64,000 nt of DNA, taken from assembly GCA_004352715.1 (NCBI GenBank), contig SCFE01000031.1, positions 261,769 through 325,768 of the forward strand, in the 5' to 3' direction. Source of the DNA: Hofstenia miamia (taxonomy: Eukaryota > Xenacoelomorpha > Acoela). The position numbers and the translations under genes were made by a program. The notes beneath the pieces were generated by a model. That model saw nothing but the letters and a program-made list of their open reading frames with translations, was not told where the DNA came from and did not search any database. Numbering within the stretch: position 1 is the stretch's first letter; each line of letters begins with the position of its first letter. Positions 1 to 14,300 of the stretch are shown here, piece after piece.

Positions 1-1968
1 CAAAAGCTGTTAACCAAAGTAATGATGTAAGGGTTGAAGTTGGAGGGCTGCAAGTTTATCAACAAAATTTGACCCAAATCATCTGCAGATTTGAAAAATA
101 GACACTATTAAAGTCGTAGTATTTAGCGATTTTGCGACTAATTTTCTCATTGCAAGACTTAATATTTTATGCATTATCGTAAAGAATATCTTTCAACTAA
201 ATGTCATAATTTTGCTATAGTTATAGTAATGATTTGGAAAAAACTATTACTTATAAATTATTGTGTTTGGTTCCTATTAAAATGAAACGTTAACTTAAAA
301 ACTATTTCTCAATATGAATTAGGCTTGATTCTACCCAACCCGATGCTCCTTGAAATGTTGCTCAATTGATTCAACCTAGAGCCATTGAATACTGTAAAAG
401 ATTGCCTTTTTTATAATTCATAAATTGTCTGAATTTCTTGTAGTTAAATTTGTATCCAAAAAGTTATTACAGCTCATAAACGAACGGTTTTTAAAAAATT
501 GCCTGAGTTGATTTTCAATAAATTCTTCAAAAAACAAATTGTGGAATACAAATTGCAAGTCTACGGATATTTTTTTACAATTACAATGGAAGTCCTAATC
601 ATTATATTACCAATTTTACTAGCAATTTACAACAAATAAAGTAGAGAAATTGTTATGTAACGTAATGCTTTAAAACAATGCTAAGCTTTAACAAGTTAAT
701 ACAGGCGCCCATATAAGGCATACAAAATTTTAGTATTATGTTCCCATGTGATCCTACGGTTTAACTATTATTTTGGTTAAAATCGGCAAAAACTATAAGT
801 GATTTTTTGAAATTCGGGAACCATTTTATTGATATTTAGGTTCCAGCCCTATGTTAGTCTCAGTTCTAGTGAAATATTGCTCCCAGTTCCCAGTTCCACC
901 GATTGGCTCTAGTAAATTCAATGGAATGATCTCGCCAAACCCTAGCAGTATCATGTGTATAATTGCATGTTGTGTTTAGAATTTCTTCAAAATAGAACAA
1001 AATATTAACTAGAGACATCTCCCATTGACAAAAATACAAAAATGACAACATCTGAAAATGAAAGTTAAATCCTGAATGTAATAGAAATATTTAAGTATTT
1101 AAAGGATTGTCGCTAAATCTATATTTAAATATACATATATATATATATATATATTGATTTTCGAGCGGTATTATGACCACTACTTTAATTGGTTTAAAAT
1201 CCTGATTAAAGATGTTAAAGCTGGAAATTAAGAGCAAATATTTATTTGAAAATTACCTTAAACGTACTATTGATAAGATACTCATAAGTATACAATGGAA
1301 AAAGATGGCAACTTCTGTTTACTAAGAAAACAAAAGAGAGAGACAGGATATCTCATTGTCGGCTTTTCAAAGGGCTTAAAATCAATAAAGTGCTTCTACA
1401 AGTAGATAATACATACATGAACAGAAAGTCAAGGATTTTAAGTAATCGGTCTTAGATATCACAGTCAAACAAGAAATATTTCGTATTCCTTTTTATTTAC
1501 GCTTAGTCTGGTTGGATTTTGCAAGGATTACATGCAATTGGTTTCCAAATATTTCGATCATTACACTCAATTATCAGGGATGAATTTAAAATGATGTATG
1601 GCAATAGGCTGAAACTTTACAGTCTATTAATTATTTTTTAAAAACCCGACTTTCTAGCTAATAAGTCGGGGTCGATTTTCAGCTTTAAAAAATGAGTTTT
1701 TGCTTATTACCTCACAAATAAATCGATGTTATTGAAAATTATTTGCTATTGTCATCTCGTAGTCTGCATTGAAGAAAGATGAAATTATGTCGGTAATTAA
1801 GATTTCATTTTTAACCTAGCCATTTTACTTAGTGGTTCAATGCGGTTTGGGTTATAATGGCACCTTAGGCAAAGCTTACTTAAATATTTTTGCAAAGATA
1901 TTTCAGCTACAGAATGAATAGCTGAGAATTTTAATTGAACAATTTCAGCTTTTAAATAATTAAGTTTG

Positions 1969-2009
<41 letters not shown>

Positions 2010-3103
2010 CACTAAAAATAATTTTTGTTGAAACCATGCACAAAGGAGGAGATAGATAACGGGAATTTGAATTATTTTGATTTTTGTGTAAAAACGTTCC
2101 CGCCAAAAAATGACCTAAAAAATTGTGCAACTTTTTCTTTTTAAACAACAGAAGGAAATTCATTTTGCTTTATTCTAGAGATTAAATCATAAAACTACTA
2201 GTAAGCTTTACACCAAAAATAGTTGAAAAACAGTTAGTACTGCATGCAAAAAAAATAAAAAATTGTAAAAAATAATTTTTGCTTTGAACTTTAGATTAAA
2301 AAATTAAAATCTTTTTGAGTTTGCAAATAAACCCTCAATTGATTTTATAGCACGTTCAGCGTCTTGGTTAGCTCTAGGAATGTTAATTACTGACTGCTCA
2401 ACCACCCAGGCATGCACTCGAAGGGATGCTCCGGAGAGCTCTGTCCACCATGTTAAATTGGATTGGGGACCCAGTCCCTTGTTAAAGTAATATTACAATG
2501 TAGGGTGCTGGATTTTATGTGTTGAGAAATTATGTTTTGTCAATAAAATATAACATAAATATAAAGTACTCAAATTTAGAGTCCTTCTTGTTACATATTT
2601 AGGAGCATAGCTCTGCAATCACCGATGGGTCTTCAAACACTTAATTGCCTTTTTGCACTTTGCCTTTATTAGTGAGGTCATTAGTTCATTGAATGATGAT
2701 TCCATGTAGAGTTGTGCATGGAATCAAACATCAGCGCATTCATAGCAGATATTCTGCTAACAGAAAAATGCTATTGTAGCATATATTTATGACTCCTTTG
2801 TTAGGATGATATTATTGGCATAGCTCATATAAAAAGACCTCTCGCCAACCAGGATTCGTCTCTATGTTAAAATGCACGTTACTCAATCGGAATTGACGCA
2901 TCGTGACTCTGTTTAGCAATGATTGCAAGAAGATTCTGCACTTTATTTGTTGAAATGTTTAGTACTAGTAAAGGAGCTGTTGCTTTTTGGAAATAAGCAG
3001 GAGACCTAGTTTAAAATGAGACAGATTAGACAAACATCGTATGTATGTTGCGATGAAGAAGGCTAGCTGTATCTTGAAATGTTGATGGCTGTATTAATTT
3101 ACC
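1..3103. other. AT-rich stretch without a recognisable gene
   Basis: Dominated by A/T runs, with (TA)n tracts at 1132-1154 and 1971-2006. The segment 2345-2470 is GC-richer and reads on the minus strand as INIPRANQDAERAIKSIEG, possibly an old transposon scrap, but too short to assign. Confidence 0.6.
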
Positions 3104-3301
3104 ACCGAGCTTCAAGATATATTTGATGAATTCCCTCTTCGCTGAGCCCTTCTCCAACCTCGCGTACTCTTCCATTTGCTCCTATTTCATCTCCTGTAAC
3201 TGTCCTCGCTGCCGTAAAACCTGACTTGTTTTTATTTTTTTTGTAGTGTATGCCTTCAGCGGCTAAATAAAGTCATTTATTTTTATTATTATTATTATTA
3301 T
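3104..3301 (+). mobile_element. LINE family B, short 3' fragment
   Basis: Matches the last 130 bp of the family B coding region (AEPFSNLAYSSICSYFIS-like, CNCPRCRK) and the 3' end TTCAGCGGCTAAATAAAGTC followed by (ATT)n at 3281-3301. Truncated at its 5' side. Confidence 0.82.
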
Positions 3302-4164
3302 TGGATGGATTGACCTCAGATGTGCTAGTCTAAGCGTTGAATAACCAACATTGCTTCAACTGTGAGCATGCTTTCCATTCTCCATTCACTTTGGTGGTAT
3401 CAATTAATTGAGAAAACATTTCTTTGAAATTTTTCAGATTGATTTTGTTTTGTCATTTAGCTGGGTCATTCAATTTAGTTTCTAACTAATTAGGGTCTTC
3501 ATAAAACAGGAAAGTCTAGTTTTCTGCTTGAGAAATTTTCGATTTGTAACTTTTTTTAATTCAAAATAGTCGGGATTCTCAAAGATGAATAGAAAAAATT
3601 TCAAGCGTTTGGCAGTTTGTTGGCATACATGTGAGATTAGAAATCTTTTTAACAGATGAAAGGCTTGGGTCCTTTCTCTGTTTTGAAGAAAAACGTAGAT
3701 ATTTTACGCTGCTGCAAGAATTCTTGTTCCTCAATGACATCTATATCAAACGAAAGGAACTGCGCTAGAGAGAAAATACGACAATGAAAAAAAATATATA
3801 CAGTATTTGTATCAAGCCATAATAGATCAATGTGAAAATTAAGAACCATCCCTTACCAAACCGCCAAAAACATGTTACAAATTCGAATCCCACATATGCT
3901 ACCTCACTGCACACATGTAAAATAATTCATTTACATCTTCTAAAAAAATAAAATGTGTTCTAAATTACTCCAGTAGACGTGCAAGTTTTAATGAATTTAA
4001 AAATGAAAAAATAAAAAAGGCGGAATTTTTTAAATTTTTTTATGCATTGATGTTACTAATGTCATCTGGATGCAATTGTTCCTCGAATATAATGGCTTTC
4101 ATTTTTGTAATGCAAAAAAGCAAAATAGTAAGAACCCTAATATATATACATATATTATTTCATT
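3302..4164. other. AT-rich spacer
   Basis: No gene or repeat family recognised. A 66-codon minus-strand frame (3849-3649) has no supporting features. Confidence 0.5.
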
Positions 4165-5597
4165 TCTTTTCACAACTTCATGCTGATATCCCTCTCAGCT
4201 CGGGAAACTAACCAGTTCCAAGGGAGTCTGAGAGCTTTCCTCAGACCTCTAGCTGTTCCTAACAATGCTGCCTTCTGTGCTACTGCTCCTTCCCACTTTG
4301 ATACTCCCAACTCCTCCAAGTATTTCATGCTTCTTACTCACTGCTCCTAGTGCTCCTACAATTACCGGGACGACTTCAACTTTCTTTAACTTCCACAGCC
4401 TTTCTATTTCCTCTGCCAACTCTCTATACTTGTCTATCTTCTCTTTCTCCTTGCTTTCTACATTTCTGTCCTTTGGTACTGCTTTGTCTATCATTGTTCC
4501 CAATCTTATCTCTTTGTCTACTACTAATATGTCTGTGGCTTGTGCTCATACCACTTGTCTCCTGCTTCTAACCCAAGCTGTTTGCTCAAGCTCCAATGTA
4601 CCATTCGTCCCACCTTGTCATGCCTGCTATCAGATGATCTACTGTCTCCACCTCTTTCTTACATAGCCTACACTTATCACTTACTTCTACTCTTCTGTCT
4701 ATATGCTTCTTCACCCAGTTTGTTCTTATTGCTTGCTCCTGTGCTGCCATTATTAGTGCTTCTGTTTCTCTCTTCAGTCCTGCCTTCTTTAACCACTTGT
4801 TGCTCTCTTCTCTATCACACTTTTCTGTGTTCCTCCAGTATTCTCCATGCATTGCCTTCTGCCTATACCTTGTTTGTCTCTCTGATTCCATCCTACTCTG
4901 GTATATCTTCTTTCCTTCACTCTCAGTTCTTATCTTCTTCAACTCCTTAGTGACCTCTAGTAGGGACCCCTCAGGTTGCTCTTCTACATATTCCTTTAGC
5001 CCTAGTGCTTCTGCTTCTACAGTCTCCTCCACACAGCCCTTTCCCTCCCTTATTTCTTGCCATGTACAGCCTATCTACATCTCCATTGAGGTTGAATGCT
5101 CTCTCTGCTGCTAGTATCTTCCTTGTCTCCCTGTCTAATTCCCTCAGTTCATTCTTATTCCACCTAACTATTCCTGCCGAATATCTCAACACTGGTATTG
5201 CCCACGTATTAATTGCCTTTATGCTGTTCTGCCCATTCAATGCTGACTTCTGTAGTACCTTCCTTACTCTCCTCTTGTACTCTTTCCTTAGCCTCATCTT
5301 CATTTCCATGTGATCTGTTCTGTCCTTCTCTATTACTCCTAAGTACTTGTACCCCTCCTTGACTTCCTCAATCTTGTCCCCACTGCTTGTCCTCAAGCCC
5401 TCCCCATCCACACACTTGCCTCTAGTCATTGTCACTGCTGCACACTTTCCTAATCCAAACTCCAACCCTGAATCTCTGCTTGCCTTCTCCAATGTCTCCA
5501 CTTGCTTCTGCAACATCTTCCTTGAACTAGCATACATCTTCAGGTCGTCCATGTACCACAGGTGACTTACTTCTCTACCATTCTTCTCCATCTTATA
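4165..5597 (-). mobile_element. LINE family A copy 1 (R2-group, restriction-like endonuclease)
   Basis: 5'-truncated non-LTR retrotransposon. From 5591 downward: VSHLWYMDDLKMYAS (catalytic YMDD), EFGLGKCAAVTMTRGKCVDG, GYKYLGVIEKD, AINTWAIPVLRYSAGIVRW and VDRLYMARNKGGKGL, typical of R2/R4-like RTs. After a frameshift come the zinc knuckle CRLCKKEVETVDHLI and the endonuclease region (GTMIDKAVP), which is damaged. Opposite-strand open frames are Leu/Ser-rich shadows. The 5' end abuts a (TTA)n run at 5600-5630. Confidence 0.88.
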
Positions 5598-5599
5598 CC

Positions 5600-5631
<32 letters not shown>

Positions 5632-8366
5632 AATTTTAAATAGGTGTCTGTTTATTTATAATTAATATTTTTAGCTTAGTTCGTAGTGTTTGTGAAATTA
5701 TTCTTTTGTATATACTTATTTGTATATATGGTAGTAAATATTACGATCGGGTTGAGTTCGGGTCCATGTTTACCTCATATTGTCACTCTCTAATCTGCTA
5801 ATAAATTAGAGTTCGATGCTTTATAGCAGTCACTCTTCTGATCACGCGCCTGAGCGGAACTTGGTGGGTATATTTACAGAAAACTTAATTGAGGTTAGTT
5901 GTTGTTGTGCGCTTTTAGCCACGTTATTATCTGAACAATACGTAGGGGAAGATGTGAAAGATTTTACAAAAATCAAATTTTCCATTGAAAAAAATATTTT
6001 CAGCTACTTCAGGAACAGGAATAATTTGTATGACCTATAAACGTGTCCAAATACCGGGATTTTCAAATTTCCTAATAGACTTGAAGAAAATGGTTTGAAA
6101 ATGCGGGATTCTAAAGTTGCAACATGAAGGTTGAGGTTAACTAAACAAAAACCCTATTTTAAGGAATGTGGTGCACTTTTAAGTTCCTAAATGATGCTAG
6201 TGGGCCGGTAAGATAGTGAAATTTGTTTGTGAAGAAGATAAAATTCAAAGGATTTGCAAATCTCAAGTGTTTACATGCTTAGCAATGACTGATAATGGTC
6301 AATTTAATTGTAAACAAGATTATTCACTGTTTCTTTGCAAAAGCTTCTATATTTAAGAATTCTGTCAATATTGAATTTTGGTAAGATCTTTAACACAGTT
6401 AATTGTATTAAATGACAAATTACAAAGCATCGATTTCTAAAAGTGATACGTAATTTAGCGCCTAGTAACAGAGTTTGCCGAAAACAATTGTTTTTTTACA
6501 GGCATTGCTTTTTTGAACTGCAATAAATGTCTATATAGTTTGCTTACAATTCCATATAAGAATCACAGTCAAATCATAAAATAGATGGACTATGGACTGG
6601 ATTAAATTTCAATCAGCTTCGAAAGCAATATCACTTCTTACAACTATTCAAATTTAATCTCTACTCATGCGTTACGATTTCCTCTTCAAAATCCCAGACG
6701 ATCTTTCTGCACTATGGGAGCCTGCACATTACAGTTTGCGGACACGGGGCATTTTAACTGAAACCGTCTTATTGGCAAGGGATTTGCAGTTGAGTGAACA
6801 TCAAGAACGTAAGATGTATCCCAGCTTTATTATTGGTTGTGGCTATTCTTAAACTAAAGGATATACCACCATAACTAGACTGAGGACATTGACGGCAGGA
6901 AAACCAAATCAATAGAGGCTGAATTTTTTATAAGGTGAACTTAAGATAGCTAATTGCTTTAGACATAGTGGCTAAGCTTGAAGAACCATTTAATATTTAC
7001 AGCAATATTGCCAATGATAAATTTCATCTCTCGTATTCTCATATAAAGAACTAAGGTTACTGTTGTTCTCAGCACTTCGCTAAGAAATTCCTTAACTGGA
7101 TCCTAGTTACCGCAATCATTGGTAAAATGAGTTGCTAAACGCATCAGTTTACTCCCATCCATCTCTATAATAAAAATTTATGAATTAGACGAACATTTTC
7201 TTAAAAAATCAGTTATTATAATCGCACTGCTTACAAGACATAAAAAATGTTTGCGTCTGTTGAGCTTGACAAAATAAACTACGTTAACTAATTTGCGAAA
7301 AATTTGAACCTAAATTCATGTCAAAGACTATTGCAATTACTTAATAAATCAAGTGTTCCACGGTTGATACTTTGGATCAAGAGTCTGGTAGAATGATAAA
7401 GATAATGCAACATTCTGTAATCGTTATTTTGTTGCTGCATTCTACAAAACTTTTGGAAGTCTCGTGTCATGAAGCCGATACACTAATAATTATGCCGGAG
7501 GATTTTTCAAGCTCGAGTCGAGTCGGGTACCTGGATAAAAATCGTTGTATCGAGTTCGAGTAATAACAAAACACGGTGAAGAAAGTGTAAATTAAATTTT
7601 TAATGCGCTACGGGAGACATTTTGTGACAAACAGAACGAAGGTCATTGTATAACTTGATTTATTTATTTTTTACCGGAATAGTTTCATGTGTCAAAAGCC
7701 TAAAATAGTTCAAGTTTCTGCGATTCTAATTCTAGACAATCACAGTTGATCAATGTGACGGGCACTGGTATGAATTCCCCAAACAATGTGAACATTGAAA
7801 CCAAACTTTTGGGCAAAACCCATCTAGACCAATTTCACAAGGCCTAGGCTATTCTTGCTTTTCACAAAAAATTGATAGCTTCCCCAAAGAATACTATGGT
7901 CAGATTCTGTTTTTCTGCCATACCACAAATGTTTTCATAATGTTATTCATACTTATCTTTAGGGACGGAAAGCATCTTATAAACAAAATATTAGATGTGT
8001 TGAGAAATGAATTTTTCATTATTTTCTTGTTATATGGAAGAGGCTTAATTTTTAGGGTTCTATGATTATGTCTAAGCAATATTTTAGAGGATAGAAAGTT
8101 GTACTTGTGGTATGGAAAAATATTAATAAATATTTTAAAGAAAGTAGTTAATGTTTTTATAAATAATGCATTTTCGATTTAGAGAAGTTTTTGTTATATA
8201 AATGATTAACTGCTATTTTTACAGCACATTTTATTTGCTCATTGAATTTATTCAAACTGTTGATTTATATCGATATACAGTATCTTTCCATAATTAAATT
8301 GACTTAGTATTAATGTGTGAACTAATTGAATCTTTGATGTGGTTGGAAGCTGTTGTGATACCCTAG
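5598..8366. other. AT-rich spacer with (TTA)n
   Basis: Starts with (TTA)n at 5600-5630. Frames at 5816-6040 and 6667-6852 (MRYDFLFKIPDDLSALWEPA) have mildly coding composition, and donor-like sites lie near their ends, but no acceptor or homologous family was recognised. Confidence 0.45.
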
Positions 8367-9295
8367 TTATTTGTTTTGAAAATTAAGGTGAGAATCAAAA
8401 ATGATACCAAAATATTTAAAATAATTAACTTGTTCTATGTATGTGCCATTAAATTTCAATTTAAATTTTGAACTATTTGTGGAATTATTGTTAGATTTAG
8501 GGCTAATTAAGCAAAATTGAGTTTTAGATGGGTCTATTTTTAGTTTTACTGAAGCAAAATATTGTGCAAGATGAGTGCAATTATATTCGAGAACTTTTAT
8601 AGCAATTTCAGGAGACTTATGTGAGCTAAATAGCATTGAATAACATTACATGTGGTACGATTGATCAAATCGTTTACATACATATTGAATACTAAATGTC
8701 CCAAAATTGTGCCTTGCGGAACGCCATTTTGATAGAAATCTAGTCAGAGAGAATTCCATTTAGTTTAACTCTTTGTTTACGATTATGGAGATTGCTGCTT
8801 ATTAGATCTGCACTTGTGTATGATAAACCCAGAATTTTTATTTTTTTAATTAAAATGTGGTGGTCGATCAAGTCAAAAGCTTTTGATAAATCTAGGCATG
8901 CAACTGCGGAACACTCATCAATGGTAATTCTCCAATTTTCGGTAGCTGTTAAAGTATCATTTGTAGAAATATATTTACGAAAACCATATTGATTTTGAGA
9001 GTAAAGTAAAATTTGATTAAAAAGAAGTCGTTCAAAAATCTTACTTATTGGTGATAGGTTTATAGTTCAAACAATCTATTAGGTCAACTTTTTTAAATAA
9101 TGGAGTAATATTTGCCAATTTTAATTGTTCAGGAAAAATAGAATGTCTAATACACGCGTTTATAATGTATAAAAGTGGCTCAGTTATTATATCTGGGCCA
9201 ATTTTTAGAAACCAAGTTGGGATAATGGAGGGCCCGTTAGGATCGTATTTTAAAGAATGAATAGATTTGGTAATTTTAAACTTAGTCACGAATTT
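8367..9295 (-). pseudogene. LINE family C, decayed reverse transcriptase
   Basis: In several frames: PNGPSIIPTWFLKIGPDII and FPEQLKLANITPLFKKVD (9041-9289), LDLSKAFDLIDHHILIKKI near 8870, then LKIDPSKTQFCLISPKSN and VNYFKYFGIIFDSHLNF (8367-8636). These are jockey/CR1-like RT blocks. Multiple stops; clearly old. Confidence 0.82.
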
Positions 9296-11072
9296 GAACG
9301 AGAAATGCAGTACTATAGGTTGAACTTAATTGATCTTAAATGGAGTATTTACACCATAAAAATTGCCTAATTTGCAAAATACTTCATTAAACATGTTATG
9401 GCCTTATTGTTAGTGATTACCTTTCCCTTATAATTTATATTTCGATTTTTTCATTTTTATTTGCTTCGTATTTAATAACTATTTTAATCCCAGTTTTAAG
9501 ATAAATATTCAAAGTTCGCTTTCTGTTCTGAATCAGAGATGGAAGTGAGGCCGCCAAAGAGAAATTGTGTCCTGCCCAAAATTTACATGTTAACTTTTGT
9601 CATATCCTCAAGGGCAAGTGCTGCAGAACAGCAAGAGCAAAACATTTTAGATTGCATTTGACTTGCCGGCACCCCGTATATACTTTTTGTAAATCTCATC
9701 AACTAAGGTGGCTTTGGATCATACACAATTGAATAAAATTACATTTAATCGCAGTTAGTATCTCAAACATCCCTCTCATTGCTTCTAATTTAAATAATCA
9801 ATTTTGCATTAATATCTGATTGCAGAAAATAAGTGCACATTCCAAAACGCTGCTTTCAAAATTGTAGGTTTCAAATATCTAACTATATTACTATGGTAAT
9901 TTTCTCCAAAAATGAAAACAAAATTTGACCGAACGGATGCCAATTCTAAAAGACACTGTTAACATATTTGTCATTCAAGAAAGAAAGCATACGAGTAATT
10001 ACGTAGATGCACAACTAACACGCAAAATATGTGTACATTTGAGGCCCATATACCTTAAAATTGAAAATTTCACAAGTCAAAGTATTTTTTGCATTTATCT
10101 GATTACATTTTAAATTTTTCACCTATATTAGGTCAGGAAACCCTCCTACACGCAGGGATGTGGGCTGCAAAAGCATTTTTTGGAAAAGATGTACTAGAAT
10201 CAAACAGAATGCTAAGGCAGAGCATAGGACCGAAATTATTCAAATGAAAAAGTAAACTTCTCTATTTAGCATTGACCAGCGACCAAGGAAGGTCACATTT
10301 CTTGCTTTCTCCACCGCAAATTTGATCGCATTTTTCCATCCCTAACGTCAAGAATTGTCGGGACAATTTCGCGAGATTTCAATCTGAAAGCTAACCCTTA
10401 CTAAATACGGATAATCTTTTGATAACATGGTTGTTGAAATAACCCAAAATTTGCTTCATTTGTTTTAAAATGTTATTTTCAACTGTTTTAAACATGTTTT
10501 TTATAAGGTTGTTTAAAACATGACAGCCTTGCCTACACGCAATATATTTTTTTATGCAAACAATACAACTTATGTTTAGGGATATTAAGATTCGACGTCG
10601 CCGACTCAGTAAACTCGAGGTATAGCAATTTACGAAACATACCTGAAAATTTCAAGATTGTTTTTGTTAGAAATCTTGTAAGTGACACTTAAGCATGCCC
10701 AAGAATGCAAAAAATACTTTCAACAATTAGAATTAATAATGGTATAAGCTAGTAGAAATTATTAAACTGAAAGTTTTTAACTTCTTTCAAAGTTGAAACT
10801 TTAGCTTATGTTAGACTTAACAGTTAAAATTTTACAAAATAAGTGTAAACTATCATAATGGTGTATCTATAGAAATGAACAGTAAATTTCCTTAATAATA
10901 AAAAACATTAAAACATTCACAAGTTTAATCATTAATTAATGTAATTGCCTCCAATTGTTCACTTTTTACATAAATTATAATTGACAGCATTGCATGCCGA
11001 TAAAATCTTCTCAGATCCAGCTTTCCAGTAACTTCATAATAACTGATTCTTCCATAATAGAGATCGAAGAAT
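9296..11072. other. AT-rich spacer downstream of PNPO
   Basis: No gene recognised. Contains the 3' flank of PNPO on the minus strand; no clear AATAAA directly after its stop. Confidence 0.5.
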
Positions 11073-11365
11073 TTATGGTGCTAGCCTGTTTAAAGACCAG
11101 GATTTATCAGAAGCTAAAGTGTACTGTAACCTATCATGTAAACGGTTTGTGAAGCCTGCCCAAAACTCAAAGAGTCGTGGTTTAACGCGATAACCACCCC
11201 AGTGATTTGGGCGAGGGAGAGCAGCATCTTTGTGCAATTCATGCAAATCAGCCAAACGTTGGTGAAGATGATTTCGTGATGGTATCACTTCACTTTGATT
11301 GCTTATTGTTGCACAGTATTGACTTTCCACAGGACGACTTGCGAAATAGTTATCAGAGTCCTCAG
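11073..11365 (-). CDS. PNPO: PNPO exon 3 (terminal)
   Basis: Begins after tatttag and restores codon GCT across the intron. Encodes the substrate-binding C-terminus, with [28 protein letters not shown] and the family ending W..NRLAP before the stop. Confidence 0.95.
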
Positions 11366-14300
11366 CTAAATAAAAACTGTTACAACATATATGCACGCAT
11401 TCTAGAAAACTACATTCCAAATTGACATTTACTTAATTGTCCAATTGCATTTGACCCATATACCTACGCATTACCAAATAGCATTAACACGGAAAATCAA
11501 TTTTTGGAAAATTGGCTGGAAATGGAAAACCAAATAATGAACAGTTTCCAATTCTTACAAAATGTAAACATATGTACGTTAAAAGGTTAAACCACTGGAG
11601 AGCAGGTTAACTTTCTCCACGACAAAAAATGGATTATAAAGCGCGTCCGTTAAGTTCTTCATGACTATCTACAAAAATTGATGTGGAAAAATACGTACTA
11701 GGTCTCTATTTTGAAAGTTTCCTGCATTACAATGTGCTTATGTGATTATGTTATTCATGAAAATATATTACTCTAGGTGGACTGAATATGCCAATAGAAT
11801 TACGAGCAACTGATTCTAACATAAGTTCTTGAAATACCAAAAAATTCTACAAAATGTTATTTTAAATCGATATTAATAGCATAGCAATTCATCGTGTACA
11901 GGCATAACCTCCTGTACTCTATGTATCAGTTTTTGAATTATATTGATTAAGGGGTTTATTTTGGTCTCCTGCCTTCTAATTATTTGTCTAGCGATTCTTC
12001 TCCTTATGAGCGGCCACGTGAGCAAAAGGTTGTTGACACCTTCTGTCAACTTCCTGTGTGTTGCTTTTGGATAGCGATCGCTGAATGCGTCTTTGATCTG
12101 CTCCCTTCGAGCAATGTTACATCTTTTATAAGGGGTAACTTTTTATTTGATCCTTATTCGAATGGGAGCATCATCTTCACGTTATATTTGAATAATTACC
12201 TATTTATTTTTCTAAGATACAAATAGTTATACACATGATTAGACTTTTTAGTGATTTTTCTATCGTCTCCTATCATGCTAACAATCAACAAAACAAACAA
12301 CTTTTTATACTAAGGCTAAGGAAAGGCAGGGGCTTACATTCTCTTACCGGATAAGGTTCTCGGTTGAGATGGGTTTTCAGCCTCATTGTTTGGAAATTCA
12401 ATTTGTTGAGAGCAGTCCTCCTCGGATTCTTGCACCAGGTCTGGTTCCTCAGTAGTTGGAGTGGTATCATTAAAGGCCAACGTTTCCTGGTATGGCGTAA
12501 CACTGTTTACATGTACAATTAGCATTTTCTTTAGCCTTGTTTACACGATAAATTTTTTCTCTCATAGCATTTCCTAATGTAAGGGACATCTGTGTAAACG
12601 CAAATTAACTCGAGACAGTAGGGGTGCAAGCGTAAAATTTCAGAAAAAATCTTAAATTTTATAATTTAGACAATAAATGTGCTCTTAAATAGTATGTTAG
12701 GTAATAATTGTACCACGAAAAAGCTATCAGCTTAACGTGTAGACGCCACTGATAGTTAGTTAATCTGACAATTGCTTCGTAAACTGATAAGGAAAAACTT
12801 ATCGAGTAAACGAGGCCTTTCTAGGGAACTTTAAATTTTTTATTTGAATGTTTACATCACTAATTACTTTATAACTTATAGGGACTTAGGTAAGGTCGAC
12901 TTAATTTCTTCGCTAACCCTCTAACCGAGGTTTTATTATTGGATGATACAACCATACTTTGCACCCGATATTAAACTCTTGTAAGCGAACTTTTTTGTTA
13001 TAAAAATCACAAATAATCTCTTTAATCTGCCCTGTTTTTTCTATTATCGATTTTTGCATATTAGTTAGGTTTAACTTAAAATCTAGAACATACTGTTGAA
13101 TATTCTCATAACGCGTATTTTTTTCCTCCGATTCAGTAAGTAATAATTGAACTTCCAAACATTGCTTGGAATGGGAAAATGCCGGTTGCCTGATATTGAT
13201 TATATGCAAAACATCCATTTTCTAAATGCATTTCCCAATCACCGTGATGATGCTCAACATATTTTGATATTGTATCAATTAATGTTATATTCCACCTTTC
13301 AGTTTGTTCATTACATTGAGCATGAAATGCAGTGGTTTTCAATTTTCTAATAAGTAGCATAATTGATAAATTGAATTACTCTCAAAATTTCGTTATTGAT
13401 TTGTTAACATGTGATCAGGAAGACCAAACTAAGTAAAAACTCTCGTGTCTAAAGATTTTGCAATAGTTTCAGCTAAGGAATCTGGTAATACGAATGTAAA
13501 TGGAAACTTTGTAAACATACATCTACCAGTGTTAATATCCTACTCAAATAGCTGATGTTTTTAGTATATAAGAAAATAAATAGAAAAATATCTTCAAGAA
13601 ATGGGTGCTACATTGAAAAAACCAAGAGATACAACTAAACCGCATAAAAACAACTAGTCAATTATCCTACTTTAAAATAGCCTGCAATACAATTCACAGA
13701 TTGAGGAAAAGGCCAACAAATAAAGTTAAATTGTTATAAACGATAGATTCAATGTTTATTTGTTAACGGAGTTATTAAAAAACATGTCTTTTTTAAATTG
13801 AGGGAAATTTAGGGCCGGGGGAAAAATGTTAGGTATAAATATAAAGTCAATACACTTGATAAAATAAAAGATATTTTATTAAATAGACAATACTAACCAG
13901 ATATTTTGGAAACTGTGCCTTCTATTCTTACTTGACGACTTAAAGGTTGCCAATAAAAAAGGAGTGCAACATTCGGATTCTCTGAAATCTCGCAACCTTT
14001 TCTACTGTTATAGTTGGAAAAGAATATAAATCCTTCTGAATCATATTTCTAAAGAACAGAGGTGAATTACTTAAATTATCTGTTGAAAGCATGCCTAGGC
14101 TAAAGCGAAGAAAAAGTAGGGATGCAACTGATCGCGTCAAAACTTCATAAAAAGCCTTAATTGAAATTAAAAATATAGCGTTAATGTTGATAAAAACGGT
14201 TTCTTGTGTAACAAAAAGTAATAGAATGAAATTGCATTTACCTTTTCGATTATGCATCTAATCGGCTAATATATTACCCCTCTGGTCAAAAAGTAAGTAA

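Noticed and set aside
1797-2163. Minus-strand frames with YIYIYIY repeats
   Set aside because: Translations of the (TA)n tract at 1971-2006; same for frames at 15810-16013, 24231-24413 and 26417-26746.
2345-2480. Minus-strand INIPRANQDAERAIKSIEG, perhaps a hAT-type C-terminus
   Set aside because: Too short, and no supporting terminal repeats or catalytic motifs.
4265-5565. Several plus-strand Leu/Ser/Cys-rich open frames of 70-136 codons, some looking like membrane proteins
   Set aside because: They lie antisense to LINE A copy 1; the purine-rich sense strand produces them as shadows. The same occurs at 38781-39467 and 41324-41743 against copy 2.
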